DNA from: a virus
IMG/VR virus record: IMGVR_UViG_3300042907_001325
Coordinates: 1 to 64,000 of that record
DNA: 64,000 nucleotides
Direction: 5' to 3' (one strand)
Shown: positions 1 through 7,938 of the stretch, in pieces
How positions within the stretch are numbered: position 1 is the first letter of the stretch
How the letters are laid out: the number at the start of each line of letters is the position of its first letter
Position numbers and translations under genes: made by a program
The notes under the pieces: model-generated
Databases searched by the model: none
Seen by the model: only the letters and a program-made list of their open reading frames with translations
What the model was told of the DNA's origin: nothing

Positions 1-17
1 TTTCAAATTTAAAACAA

Positions 18-374
18 ATGAAAAGACAACTTGAAATGATTATGGAAATGGACCCATCTGCAGTTGACCACATAATTCAAAATGGACATGATTGGGCTGA
101 TGACCATATTTCTGAAGCCAAAACAAATATTGACCAAGTTTTTGATTTCTTAAAAAATGAAATGGATAAAGAATCACAATATGTTGATTTTGAAGAAATG
201 AATGAAGGTAGAAAAAAAACAGGTACACCCCTTTGTGCAAGAGGAAAGGCGGCCGCAAAGGCAAAATATGACGTGTACCCAAGTGCTTATGCTAATGGAC
301 ATGCGGTTCAAGTATGTAAAGGAAAAATTAAAGGACTTGATGGTAAAAAACATTGTTCGGGAGCTTATTGTTAA
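18..374 (+). CDS. Small phage protein with C-terminal Cys-rich YPSAYAN module
   Basis: 118 aa. The N-terminal half is helical and acidic (DWADDHISEAKTNID, about residues 25-40). The C-terminal half is Lys/Cys-rich, with the segment DVYPSAYANGHAV and four Cys (C73, C99, C113, C118). I recognise this C-terminal module from many tailed-phage hypothetical proteins; no function is known to me. It ends exactly on a Cys, as the family usually does. The gene stands alone at the window edge, so its promoter is not visible. The DUF6321-like tail of the next minus-strand gene is a comparable Cys/Lys-rich phage module. The coding call is secure; the role is unknown. Confidence 0.75.
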   Translation: MKRQLEMIMEMDPSAVDHIIQNGHDWADDHISEAKTNIDQVFDFLKNEMDKESQYVDFEEMNEGRKKTGTPLCARGKAAAKAKYDVYPSAYANGHAVQVCKGKIKGLDGKKHCSGAYC

Positions 375-447
375 AAAAAAAACATATAATTAATTTTTTT
401 ATTTAAATAATATCATTATATTTGTAAATAAATACTAATATAAAATT

Positions 448-843
448 ATGAAACAAATTATTCACAAATTAAAACGATTAATCCAAAAACAATATATTAA
501 AATATATCGGTCGTCAACTCCAAAAATTACTACATACGAAAAAGATTGTGTTTCTATTTGTGAAAAATTAATAAAAAAAAATGAAACTGTTTTATTGTTA
601 ACTCCAATTTCAAACAAACGTTATATTAAAAACGAAGAAGACCAAATTTTTGTAATTTTAGAAAATTATAGTGTAAAAATAATCAACCACGTTTATTCAT
701 ATACTGTAATATTAGGAGATAATTCGTGGAATTCTGTTGTTACTTTATTTGATTCAGAAGTTGAGTCAAGACGTAATAAGTTTGAAAAAGAAATTACTTC
801 TAATATCAAATATTCTATTAAAAAAATTTTAGAAAAAATATAA
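448..843 (+). CDS. Hypothetical protein, basic
   Basis: 131 aa, Lys/Ile-rich, with no motif I recognise. The first 27 residues are strongly basic (MKQIIHKLKRLIQKQYIKIYR), followed by a mixed alpha/beta-looking region. A host-type minus-7 box TATATTTG lies at 417-424 and the start ATG is at 448, so it probably has its own transcript. An ATAAATA string also lies between the two. It converges with the minus-strand gene ending at 851. Function unknown. Confidence 0.7.
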   Translation: MKQIIHKLKRLIQKQYIKIYRSSTPKITTYEKDCVSICEKLIKKNETVLLLTPISNKRYIKNEEDQIFVILENYSVKIINHVYSYTVILGDNSWNSVVTLFDSEVESRRNKFEKEITSNIKYSIKKILEKI

Positions 844-850
844 CAAAAAC

Positions 851-1561
851 CTATTGTTCTGTAATAATTTTTTTAATAATTCTAATTAAATCATTTTCAG
901 TTAATCTTATTATCTTTTTTATTGACTCATTTTTTGGTTTATATGATGTCATTACAGGTTTTTGACCTTTACCTGTTTGAGTATCTTTTTTCTCGGCGGT
1001 TCTTTTTTGTTGACATGCGCTTCGTTTTTGTGAATCACTCATTTTACCTGCAACTCCGGCTGCTCTACATTTAGGGTAAGACCCTTTAGACGTATCTTGT
1101 CGTCCACATGGAGGATGTTTACCGTCAACTTTACTACAAATGTTAACCCAAGGACCTTTTGGTTGATTACTACCTTTTGGTTTTTTCTTTGTTCCAAACC
1201 AAACCGCCAAATCTTCTTTAAGTGTGCCAATAGCCCTTTGTATAATTTTTTCAGGATTTTTAACATCGCCAATGTTACCACCATCCTCATTATTTTGTCC
1301 TGTGTAAAAATTTTTTAAGTATGTATCGATTCTGGAAAGTAATTCTGTTTTATTTTCTATTTTTTTTCTTTGTTCGGGAGTTTCTTTAAAATCACCATCA
1401 GATTCTTCATACGCCAACTCCGCATTAGTATAATGATAAACAGGGTTATTAAATGGAGCCAATTGTTCATCCTTCCAATCTTGTGGGGCAAGAACAATTG
1501 GTACTTTAAAAGTTCCGGCGTTTCCTGAACCTGTGGCTTCACTAATTCGATTTATTTTCAT
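851..1561 (-). CDS. Phage structural-type protein with DUF6321-like Cys module and C-terminal leader-like tail
   Basis: 236 aa. Residues about 130-190 contain GPWVNICSKVDGKHPPCGRQ and the following SYPKCRAAG, which resembles the DUF6321 Cys/Lys-rich module of phages (resemblance from memory). The last 18 residues, RLTENDLIRIIKKIITEQ, are the same amphipathic segment that other proteins in this window carry at their N-terminus; here it sits at the extreme C-terminus. A phage-type element (TATTTAT read on the minus strand, 1571-1577) lies 9 bases upstream of the start and is in the spacer shared with the divergent gene at 1582. Possible virion component; function unknown. Confidence 0.75.
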   Translation of the reverse strand: MKINRISEATGSGNAGTFKVPIVLAPQDWKDEQLAPFNNPVYHYTNAELAYEESDGDFKETPEQRKKIENKTELLSRIDTYLKNFYTGQNNEDGGNIGDVKNPEKIIQRAIGTLKEDLAVWFGTKKKPKGSNQPKGPWVNICSKVDGKHPPCGRQDTSKGSYPKCRAAGVAGKMSDSQKRSACQQKRTAEKKDTQTGKGQKPVMTSYKPKNESIKKIIRLTENDLIRIIKKIITEQ

Positions 1562-1581
1562 ATACTTACAATAAATATATT

Positions 1582-1788
1582 ATGGAGGCAGAAAAACAAC
1601 CTTATATCTTCTTATTTGATGATGTTGCAATATACAAACCTGAAGATATTGAACATTTAATTGATAATTTAACAGAAGAACAAGCAAAGTTTATGTTAAT
1701 TAAATCTATTCAAATGGCATATAAACATGGTATATATTCATTAACCGAGTCTGAAATTGTTTCAAAATCACTTAGAATATTTAAATAA
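1582..1788 (+). CDS. Small conserved-looking acidic protein
   Basis: 68 aa, helical and charged (KPEDIEHLIDNLTEEQAKFM in the middle). It is divergent from the gene at 1561 with a 20-base spacer, and a strong hairpin terminator follows immediately. No family recognised. Its compact size and terminator support a real gene. Confidence 0.65.
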   Translation: MEAEKQPYIFLFDDVAIYKPEDIEHLIDNLTEEQAKFMLIKSIQMAYKHGIYSLTESEIVSKSLRIFK

Positions 1789-1794
1789 AAAAAA

Positions 1795-1818
1795 AAAGGG
1801 ACAATTACTTGTCCCTTT
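1795..1818. terminator. Bidirectional intrinsic terminator
   Basis: Perfect 10-bp stem AAAGGGACAA/TTGTCCCTTT with a 4-base loop and A/T tracts on both sides. It separates the plus-strand gene at 1582 from the 3' end of the minus-strand major capsid gene, so it can end both transcripts. Confidence 0.85.
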
Positions 1819-1839
1819 AATTATTCTTTAAGATTTTGA

Positions 1840-3630
1840 TTATCTCAATTCTCTTAAATCAAATGTACGAACGCCATCTACGGTAATTCTTCCGTAAAAA
1901 CGATTATTTACAATTTTCTTCGCGTATCTTGTCATTATTCCTTTAATCGGAGTAAAGTTGAACGGATTATACATTGTAGGTGTTAATTGTAGAGGTACAT
2001 ACGGTGCGTAAATATAACCTGTGTCTAACAATGATGTTCCTTTGTGTCCCATTAACACTTGGTTAGCTGGGAAGTAAGGGTCACGGTAAACTTGGTAACG
2101 ACCTGCTAATGTACCAACTCTTTCAATACCCATGTTGTATTGGTCTTGCTCAGGAGCCGCGTTTGATACGTGGAAGTATTCCAAGTCATCAAATATAGCA
2201 CTGATTTCAGAAGAAACAACAATCCAGTTAGCTCCACCTCTTAAGGTAGATTTGTGGATTTGAGCCGAAATTTGGTTGATAGCTGTAATCAATGTTTGAT
2301 TCCAGTCTTTTTGAGTGTAAGGAACTGCACTTGAACCTAGACGTTTCCAACCATTGTAATCCCAACGTAAGTTCCAAGCCGCACCTTTACGTAAATCTCT
2401 TAAGATTTCACGGTCGATTTCAGCCGCAACTTGTTCAGATAATAAAGCCGTTAATTCAGCTTCAGCATCAATGTTGTGGAACGCAGCAACGTCTTGTGCC
2501 ATTTCTGGAGACCATTGAGCTCTTAATTTTCTTTCTGTTACAGAAACTGTAACTGACATAAGGTCAAAAGATACCTCACCAATTTTATCTTCAAATTCTA
2601 AATTCTTATATATTCTATAAGTAGATGTAAACGCATTGTTAATAGCTGTAGTAGAAGAGAATGTTGAACCTGTGTAACCGTCCATAGAACCACCACAAGT
2701 AATACATACTGGTACCTGTAAATCAATTTCTAAATAGATTTTACCTTCACCATCACACAGATTGTCAAATTGACCACCACCTGTTCTACTATTAGGGAAA
2801 GTTAATGTATCGTTGTTGTTACCATACTGAACAATACCTTTACCATATCTTTGTGTTACTACTCTGAATAAGTAAGGGTTAGTTGTGTTAGCCGAAGTTG
2901 TTGTGTTTCCAGCAGCACCATAGACAGTCAAATCAGATAAGAAAGATTCGTTATCCATTGGTTGACCATCAGGTCCGATTAATTTACCAGCTCCATCAGA
3001 TGCAAAACCTGACAAAACTACCAATACTTTTCTGTAATCAGATGAAGTATAAGCAGAACCAATTAATGCATCACCTGCCCAAGCAACAGTAGCAACATCA
3101 GCAGTGATTGCGGAAAATTGTCCTTTAGAATAGTCAAATAACCCTGGAGGGTCTAACGCTGGTTCGTTACCTTCGTAGAATCTATCGTAAAGGTCTTTAG
3201 TATTGTTATAGTCATAACCGCTGTTTGGTGTTTGACCCGCAGCTTCGTTTGGTGAACCATAAGGTGCGTAGTGCTCAGAAGTACCTGGTTGGTAAGCCTG
3301 AATGTTAGGTACAAAGTAGAATAATTTACCGATTGGTAAGTTCATTGCTTGTACTGAAACGATGTCATTCGCTAATAATTTAGAGAATACACGTCTAACA
3401 ATTGGGAAAACCACTGTTTCAAATGCACCTGTATCAGATGTAGATGATGCTTCATTGATTAAGAATGATGCTTGGTTTTCGTATAATTGTGCTACGTTTT
3501 CTCTCATGTGACCTTTAAGACCCTCTAAGAATCCTAATTTGTCCCATTTGTTGATTGTGTCTTCTTTGATAACTTTAAGGTGTTTTAACCCAATGTTACC
3601 AACAAGACCTGATTCTAATAATGCTCCCAT
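1840..3630 (-). CDS. Major capsid protein (T4 gp23-like)
   Basis: 596 aa. Forms the head shell. Evidence is position (last of the terminase-portal-protease-scaffold-capsid series), length near T4 gp23, and HK97-type features: an N-terminal propeptide with a prohead-protease site FLINE|ASST at E60/A61, then FPIVRRVFSKLLANDIVSVQ, and a C-terminal P-domain-like region (residues 350-596). The propeptide site fits the (L/I)-x-E rule of gp21-type proteases. Residues about 421-520 are mirrored in the small protein at 56836. Downstream is a strong terminator, as expected for a highly expressed late gene. Confidence 0.93.
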   Translation of the reverse strand: MGALLESGLVGNIGLKHLKVIKEDTINKWDKLGFLEGLKGHMRENVAQLYENQASFLINEASSTSDTGAFETVVFPIVRRVFSKLLANDIVSVQAMNLPIGKLFYFVPNIQAYQPGTSEHYAPYGSPNEAAGQTPNSGYDYNNTKDLYDRFYEGNEPALDPPGLFDYSKGQFSAITADVATVAWAGDALIGSAYTSSDYRKVLVVLSGFASDGAGKLIGPDGQPMDNESFLSDLTVYGAAGNTTTSANTTNPYLFRVVTQRYGKGIVQYGNNNDTLTFPNSRTGGGQFDNLCDGEGKIYLEIDLQVPVCITCGGSMDGYTGSTFSSTTAINNAFTSTYRIYKNLEFEDKIGEVSFDLMSVTVSVTERKLRAQWSPEMAQDVAAFHNIDAEAELTALLSEQVAAEIDREILRDLRKGAAWNLRWDYNGWKRLGSSAVPYTQKDWNQTLITAINQISAQIHKSTLRGGANWIVVSSEISAIFDDLEYFHVSNAAPEQDQYNMGIERVGTLAGRYQVYRDPYFPANQVLMGHKGTSLLDTGYIYAPYVPLQLTPTMYNPFNFTPIKGIMTRYAKKIVNNRFYGRITVDGVRTFDLRELR

Positions 3631-3666
3631 TTTTTTAGTATTTTTTTTTTAGTTTATTTTTATTGT

Positions 3667-5367
3667 TTAACCTAATTTACCCATTAAGTCCTTCATTCTT
3701 AAGAATTGAGGATTTTCATAAGTTTTTGATTCAATTAGGGTTGTTGATGAACCTGTAGAAACTGATTTGTTTAATTTTGTTGTTACCGATTCATTAATTG
3801 ATTTTGTATCCGTCGAAGTTAATTCGTCTTTAAGAGACCTATAAAGATTTTTAGATTCTTTTAAGGTTTCAACATCGTCAAATCTTCTAAGAATGTTTAT
3901 TTTTTCTTTTTTAGTTGTTGAATGTTCTGTAAACAATCTTGTAGCATAAGCCAAATTTGAATTAAAGATTGCAACTTCGTTAAGTTTTTCTCTAAAAACA
4001 TTTAATGCTTTTCTATACTCCTCATTTTTTCCTCTCAACATTCTAACTTCTTCTTGAGTAGATTCTGTTTTAACACCACTATTACTATAAACATAATTTC
4101 TATTATTAGTGATACCTTTTCTCAATCCTCTACCTTCTTTGGAACCCATTCCATATGTTCTAGCTGCTTCTTTAGTTTCAGATTTTTCAAAATCTGCGTC
4201 ATCTCTACGACCTTTAGTAGTCTTAATGTCTTTTGATGCAATTTTACCATGCTTCATTGACAATCTTTCATCTTCTTTGTCTTTGTATCCTTGACCTTCT
4301 TTAGTTTCTGCTTTAACAATTTTGGATTTAGCACCCATATTTTCACCTTTCTTGTATTCAAACTTAGGTTTACCAGTACCAACTGATTTAGGACCTTGTT
4401 TTCTTTTTTCATTAAATCCGCCATTAGTCTTATTTTTATAAGAAAATTTAGGACCTAATCCTATTCCAACACCTTTAGGTTTATAAGTTTCATTGTAGTA
4501 TCCGTTGTCTCCGTCTTCGTCATCTTGTTCGTCCATGTTAAATTCGTTGAATCCGTCTTCGTCATCTTGTTCGTCCATGTTAAATTCGTTGAATCCGTCT
4601 TCGTCTTCGTCATCTTGTTCGTCCATGTTAAATTCGTTGAATCCGTCTTCGTCATCTTGTTCGTCGATTGGTATTAAGTTGTCGTCATCCAATTCAAGTT
4701 CATAAATAGTTTCAACTTTTTCTGGTTCACCCATCTCAATTTCATAAAGAGTTTCTTCTCCGTCTAAATCATCACTATCAACATCACTTACATCACCAGA
4801 GTCAGAGAAAATAGCATTAATAACATCATCTACTGATTCGTCTTGTTCATCCCGCATACTATAATTGTTTTTTTTGTCTTTATAAGATTCACCAAGTTTC
4901 ACAAGATATTCTACATTAGCATCATCATCGGATAAATAAACGTTCTCACCATCTTTTTTTACGATAATACCGTCATCTTCACCCATAGCTTTGAATACTT
5001 TTAAAATTTCTTCGTCAGAAGCGTCAGTTAAATCTATTGGACTTTCATCTGAATCCATATCCATGTCCATATCCTCTTCATCAGAGTACATATCTTCTTC
5101 GTCATAATCCATATCCTCTTCATCAGAGTCAATGTCTTCTACATCAGAGTCCATATCAATATCATCATTATCAACGTCAGCATTCGCGTCAGTATCTAAA
5201 TCAATCTCATCTTCTTCTTCTTGTTCAGAAAGAGATTCTTTTACTAATTGGTTGATTTCTTTCTTCATGGTTGAAGCAAGTATTCCTTTTGCATTTTCGG
5301 CTATAGCTTCTTCAACTTGTTTCATTTGAATAAGAGCCTCTTGAACTAAAGATTTGTTTTCTTTCAT
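3667..5367 (-). CDS. Acidic prohead scaffold/core protein candidate (gp22 position)
   Basis: 566 aa, extremely Asp/Glu-rich in the first 300 residues (many DSDEEDMD-type runs), then a basic middle and a helical C-terminus ending MKDLMGKLG. It lies between prohead protease and capsid genes, the place of the T4 scaffold gene 22. The N-terminus contains a gp21-type site, SLVQE|A (residues 6-11), so it may be processed with the head. It carries four tandem copies of an EFNMDEQDDEDGFN unit. Sequence similarity to gp22 is not visible by eye; the call is from position, composition and the cleavage site. An acidic internal head protein is the alternative. Confidence 0.65.
   Translation of the reverse strand: MKENKSLVQEALIQMKQVEEAIAENAKGILASTMKKEINQLVKESLSEQEEEDEIDLDTDANADVDNDDIDMDSDVEDIDSDEEDMDYDEEDMYSDEEDMDMDMDSDESPIDLTDASDEEILKVFKAMGEDDGIIVKKDGENVYLSDDDANVEYLVKLGESYKDKKNNYSMRDEQDESVDDVINAIFSDSGDVSDVDSDDLDGEETLYEIEMGEPEKVETIYELELDDDNLIPIDEQDDEDGFNEFNMDEQDDEDEDGFNEFNMDEQDDEDGFNEFNMDEQDDEDGDNGYYNETYKPKGVGIGLGPKFSYKNKTNGGFNEKRKQGPKSVGTGKPKFEYKKGENMGAKSKIVKAETKEGQGYKDKEDERLSMKHGKIASKDIKTTKGRRDDADFEKSETKEAARTYGMGSKEGRGLRKGITNNRNYVYSNSGVKTESTQEEVRMLRGKNEEYRKALNVFREKLNEVAIFNSNLAYATRLFTEHSTTKKEKINILRRFDDVETLKESKNLYRSLKDELTSTDTKSINESVTTKLNKSVSTGSSTTLIESKTYENPQFLRMKDLMGKLG
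4511..4664. repeat. In-frame tandem repeats of about 45 bp inside the scaffold gene
   Basis: A block encoding EFNMDEQDDEDG is repeated about four times. One copy carries an extra 6-base insertion (two additional acidic residues). Copies are near-identical at the nucleotide level, which implies recent expansion or ongoing slippage within an acidic low-complexity region. Confidence 0.85.
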
Positions 5368-5473
5368 TTAAATCTGTTATTTTTACAATATAAATAGTGT
5401 CAAATCATAAAAAATTCAATTTTATGGTATTACATTTTTTTTTATTTTATATAAGATTTTTAAAGCATAAAAA

Positions 5474-5500
5474 AAAGCGGTCGATAAACCACTTTTTTTT
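5474..5500 (-). terminator. Intrinsic terminator candidate
   Basis: Stem AAAGCGGT/ACCACTTT with one mismatch and a T tract on both strands, between the DUF4494-like gene and the scaffold candidate. It may attenuate transcription coming from the protease side so that scaffold and capsid are driven separately. Confidence 0.55.
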
Positions 5501-5520
5501 GTTAAATTTTTATTGAGATA

Positions 5521-5730
5521 TTATTCAATTACCTCATCAATTTTACTTTCCGATACTGAAGTAATTCTCCAATCATTTGTAAATCCTTGATACTTTTCTG
5601 TGACTTTAGCTTCCACATCGGTTACTGAGAATCCTTTAACAAGTTTCTCTTCTCTAATTTTTTTAATTTTTCCAGTATTATCATCAAGTAAATCGTACTG
5701 AATTTTTGCTACAAAATATTTTTCGTCCAT
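5521..5730 (-). CDS. DUF4494-like small protein
   Basis: 69 aa: an N-terminal beta-rich start (DEKYFVAKIQYDLLDDNTG), a central KIKKIREEKLVKGFSVTDVE and a C-terminal ITSVSESKIDEVIE. The pattern, with the LV-x-x-FS-x-T-(D/E)-A/VEA step, matches my memory of DUF4494 proteins common in Bacteroidota. It lies 6 bases after the prohead protease, within the head operon. Function unknown; its conserved-looking place suggests a head accessory or a host-derived regulator. Confidence 0.65.
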   Translation of the reverse strand: MDEKYFVAKIQYDLLDDNTGKIKKIREEKLVKGFSVTDVEAKVTEKYQGFTNDWRITSVSESKIDEVIE

Positions 5731-5736
5731 AATTTA

Positions 5737-6459
5737 TTATTTTCCCAAATAATCGGTTAATTTTCTCATTAAGTCAACTCCTTTAGTTTGAAATTCTGAA
5801 TTTTCAACCGATTTATATTTTTTTTCTTCTTCTAAATTCTCTTCATATTTATTTCTATCGTTTGGATTGGTAAATAAATACGCTCCTGGTGTTGACGGAG
5901 ATGATACCAAGTCAAAACAAATTAACTCAAAATCATCTTGAACTTCATTTCTTTCTCCAACTTTTTTTAACGAACCAACTCCTCTTGAAGAAACTCCCAT
6001 TGTTACACCTTGTCTCATTAAATTAGCCGCTTGGTCTCCTTTAGTTGAAACAATACCTCTTTCATGAAATCCTGGTGATGTTAACAATTTAAGTTTACCC
6101 ATTAAGATGTTTTTATCCCACCATACTTCTGTGATAATATGGGACACTCTATCCAAGTCAATTAAAGAAGATTCGGGATGGTTAAGTTCTGAGGTAGATA
6201 AGCCCTTCTCAATTGCCTTTTTATAATTTTCTGCTTCTCTTTTTAATATTTTTTCAGGATAAAATCTTCCGTTTCTATTTGGAGTATCATACTTCTGTAA
6301 TACCGCATAAAATTCAAATGGATTTCTATAATCCATTTCAGATGCTTCTTTTAAGATTTTGGCATTTCTAATATCTTTTGGTGATATCCAACCCGCGTCT
6401 GTTTCAACCAATATTCCATGGCCTACTTCACTTGCTTCTAAAATTCTTAATTGTTTCAT
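5737..6459 (-). CDS. Prohead core protease (T4 gp21-like)
   Basis: 240 aa serine protease that matures the prohead by cutting scaffold, capsid and internal proteins after (L/I)-x-E. Visible are ELNHPES with the candidate catalytic His94, and the GVSSRGVGS block with the candidate nucleophile Ser157 or Ser158, in the usual His-then-Ser order. Its own N-terminus carries sites of the same type (RILE|AS at 5-10 and ILKE|AS at 35-40), consistent with self-processing. The family core FEFYAVLQKYDTPNRNGRFY is present. A TATTTAT element (6474-6480, minus strand) lies upstream, so the protease can start its own transcript. Confidence 0.92.
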   Translation of the reverse strand: MKQLRILEASEVGHGILVETDAGWISPKDIRNAKILKEASEMDYRNPFEFYAVLQKYDTPNRNGRFYPEKILKREAENYKKAIEKGLSTSELNHPESSLIDLDRVSHIITEVWWDKNILMGKLKLLTSPGFHERGIVSTKGDQAANLMRQGVTMGVSSRGVGSLKKVGERNEVQDDFELICFDLVSSPSTPGAYLFTNPNDRNKYEENLEEEKKYKSVENSEFQTKGVDLMRKLTDYLGK

Positions 6460-6504
6460 TAATTCTTTTTATGATAAATATATCATAGAAGTATCTTTTT
6501 AATG

Positions 6505-6936
6505 TTATTCGTTTTTTGATGGTGAAAATTCAAAATATTTATTTTGAATTACATTTTCTTTAACAATATTTTTAATAATTGTTTTAACCGATTCTTTAAT
6601 TTCAGAACATTTAAAATCCATTTCATTATTGGTATATAAATTAACTTCTAAATTTAAAAAAGATTTTTTACCGTGTAAAATACCACTTGTTCTTAAGTCT
6701 AAATCAACAATACTTTGTTCTTTAAAAAGTTTATGATTTATGGAATTAAATACCGAATGTTTAATATCTCGACTTAGATTACAAACAACTCTATTCCAAT
6801 TGTTGTGCTCAAATTTGGGAGTAACCCATGATTGAATGTTTATATATAATGATTTTAAATTTTTTGAATCTACCGTTCCATATACAGTTTTAATTGGTGT
6901 ATATAAATTTATCTTTACACTTTTTCCTTTTTTCAT
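6505..6936 (-). CDS. Hypothetical protein in head cluster
   Basis: 143 aa with basic and aromatic character, alternating strands (SLYINIQSWVTPKFEHNNWNR) and a C-terminal helix. No family recognised. It lies between prohead protease and the gene next to portal, on the same strand, and is absent from the T4 arrangement I know. Start chosen at MKKGKSVKINLY. Confidence 0.65.
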   Translation of the reverse strand: MKKGKSVKINLYTPIKTVYGTVDSKNLKSLYINIQSWVTPKFEHNNWNRVVCNLSRDIKHSVFNSINHKLFKEQSIVDLDLRTSGILHGKKSFLNLEVNLYTNNEMDFKCSEIKESVKTIIKNIVKENVIQNKYFEFSPSKNE

Positions 6937-6994
6937 TAAGTTTCATATTGTCAATGTTTATTTGTTTAACAAAATATAGGAAAAATAACCCCAA

Positions 6995-7027
6995 TTGTCA
7001 AAAACTTTAAAAAAATTGATATATTTG
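6995..7027 (+). promoter_or_regulatory. Host-type (Bacteroidota) promoter for the bS21 gene
   Basis: Minus-33 TTG at 6995-6997, a 22-base spacer, and minus-7 TATATTTG at 7020-7027. The ATG of the bS21 homologue follows at 7034. This placement rules out the longer reading frame that would start with TTG at 6995, because that start would lie inside the promoter. Confidence 0.65.
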
Positions 7028-7033
7028 TATTAT

Positions 7034-7222
7034 ATGATAAAGATAGATGTAAAAAAAAATGGGATAGAAAAATCCCTAAAGATGTTAAAGTCAAAGGTGA
7101 TTAAAACTAAACAAAATCAAATATTGTTTGGTAAAAAAGAATTTGTTAAAAAATCAATAAGGTTGAGACAACAAAAATTAAAATCTTGTTATATTCAAAA
7201 AATAAAATCTAAATTAGATTGA
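7034..7222 (+). CDS. rpsU: Ribosomal protein bS21 homologue
   Basis: 62 aa, very basic. The start MIKIDVKKNGIEKSLKMLK matches the bS21 pattern (short strand, then a helix with Leu/Lys spacing). KKEFVKKSIRLRQQK matches the conserved Phe-x-x-(K/P)-(S/T)-x-R-(R/K) segment, and the C-terminus SCYIQKIKSKLD matches the Bacteroidota version, including a Tyr at position 53. bS21 sits on the small subunit near the 3' end of 16S rRNA; in Flavobacterium it helps mask the anti-Shine-Dalgarno sequence. The gene is alone on the plus strand inside the minus-strand head cluster, and its 3' end overlaps the next gene's 3' end by 9 bases. No Shine-Dalgarno is visible; the leader is short or absent. Confidence 0.82.
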   Translation: MIKIDVKKNGIEKSLKMLKSKVIKTKQNQILFGKKEFVKKSIRLRQQKLKSCYIQKIKSKLD

Positions 7223-7915
7223 TTCGTCTAAGTTTTTTAATTTAAAAAAATTAAGTTGGTCAAATTTTTCTACTTTTAATTTATCTATTGTTTCAGACAA
7301 TTTTGTTTTAATTTCAGACTCTTTTTCATTTTCTAAAAGATTTGTTAATTTAACAATTGTATTTTTTTGTAAAGTTTTAAATTTTCTTTTAAGTAATGTA
7401 GTGTCTTCAGACATTAATTGAATAAATTCTTTTTTTGCGGATTCGTCAAGATTTTCAATATAACCATTCATTGTTTGGTTGGCGATGTTAATCATCGACT
7501 TTAATGGAAGATTAATTGACTCTTTTATAGGTTCAGGTTTACTTGAAACTAATATTTTAATTAAATTTTTCTTTGACTCAACTCTCTCCATTAAATCCAA
7601 TTTATTTACATAAACCAAAGAATCAATATTAATATATTGATTTGATACATTTTTAGATGATATTCTTGTTGTTTTAATTGTTGGGGTTAATTTTTGTATT
7701 AAATTAATACCCTCTTCCAAAAAATCTTTTGCCTCTGTTTCAGTTAATCCTTGAGGTGTTGTTAATTGGTCATATAATGAATATAGACGTGACATGTTTT
7801 TATTGTTCAACACATCTTGTTTGAACTCTTTTAATGATTTCTTAAATTCCTGTTTATTATTATAGGATTTTAATAAATTATTTTCAATAATAGATTTAAT
7901 TTCTCCAAAAGTCAT
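7214..7915 (-). CDS. Hypothetical head-cluster protein next to portal
   Basis: 233 aa, mostly alpha-helical and Lys/Glu/Leu-rich, with no Cys and no membrane segment. It lies directly after the portal gene, where T4 has its small prohead-core genes 67/68. By position it may be a core or assembly protein, but I see no sequence proof. A TATTTAT element lies upstream on the minus strand (7932-7938). Confidence 0.65.
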   Translation of the reverse strand: MTFGEIKSIIENNLLKSYNNKQEFKKSLKEFKQDVLNNKNMSRLYSLYDQLTTPQGLTETEAKDFLEEGINLIQKLTPTIKTTRISSKNVSNQYINIDSLVYVNKLDLMERVESKKNLIKILVSSKPEPIKESINLPLKSMINIANQTMNGYIENLDESAKKEFIQLMSEDTTLLKRKFKTLQKNTIVKLTNLLENEKESEIKTKLSETIDKLKVEKFDQLNFFKLKNLDESI

Positions 7916-7938
7916 TTTGTTTGTTTTGAATATAAATA

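Noticed and set aside
4505-4705. Plus-strand Ser/Cys-rich frame
   Set aside because: Shadow of the acidic repeat in the scaffold gene; its repeated composition is the antisense of Asp/Glu codons.
6995-7033. Longer bS21 frame starting with TTG at 6995
   Set aside because: The start lies within the minus-33/minus-7 promoter; bS21 homology begins at the ATG at 7034.
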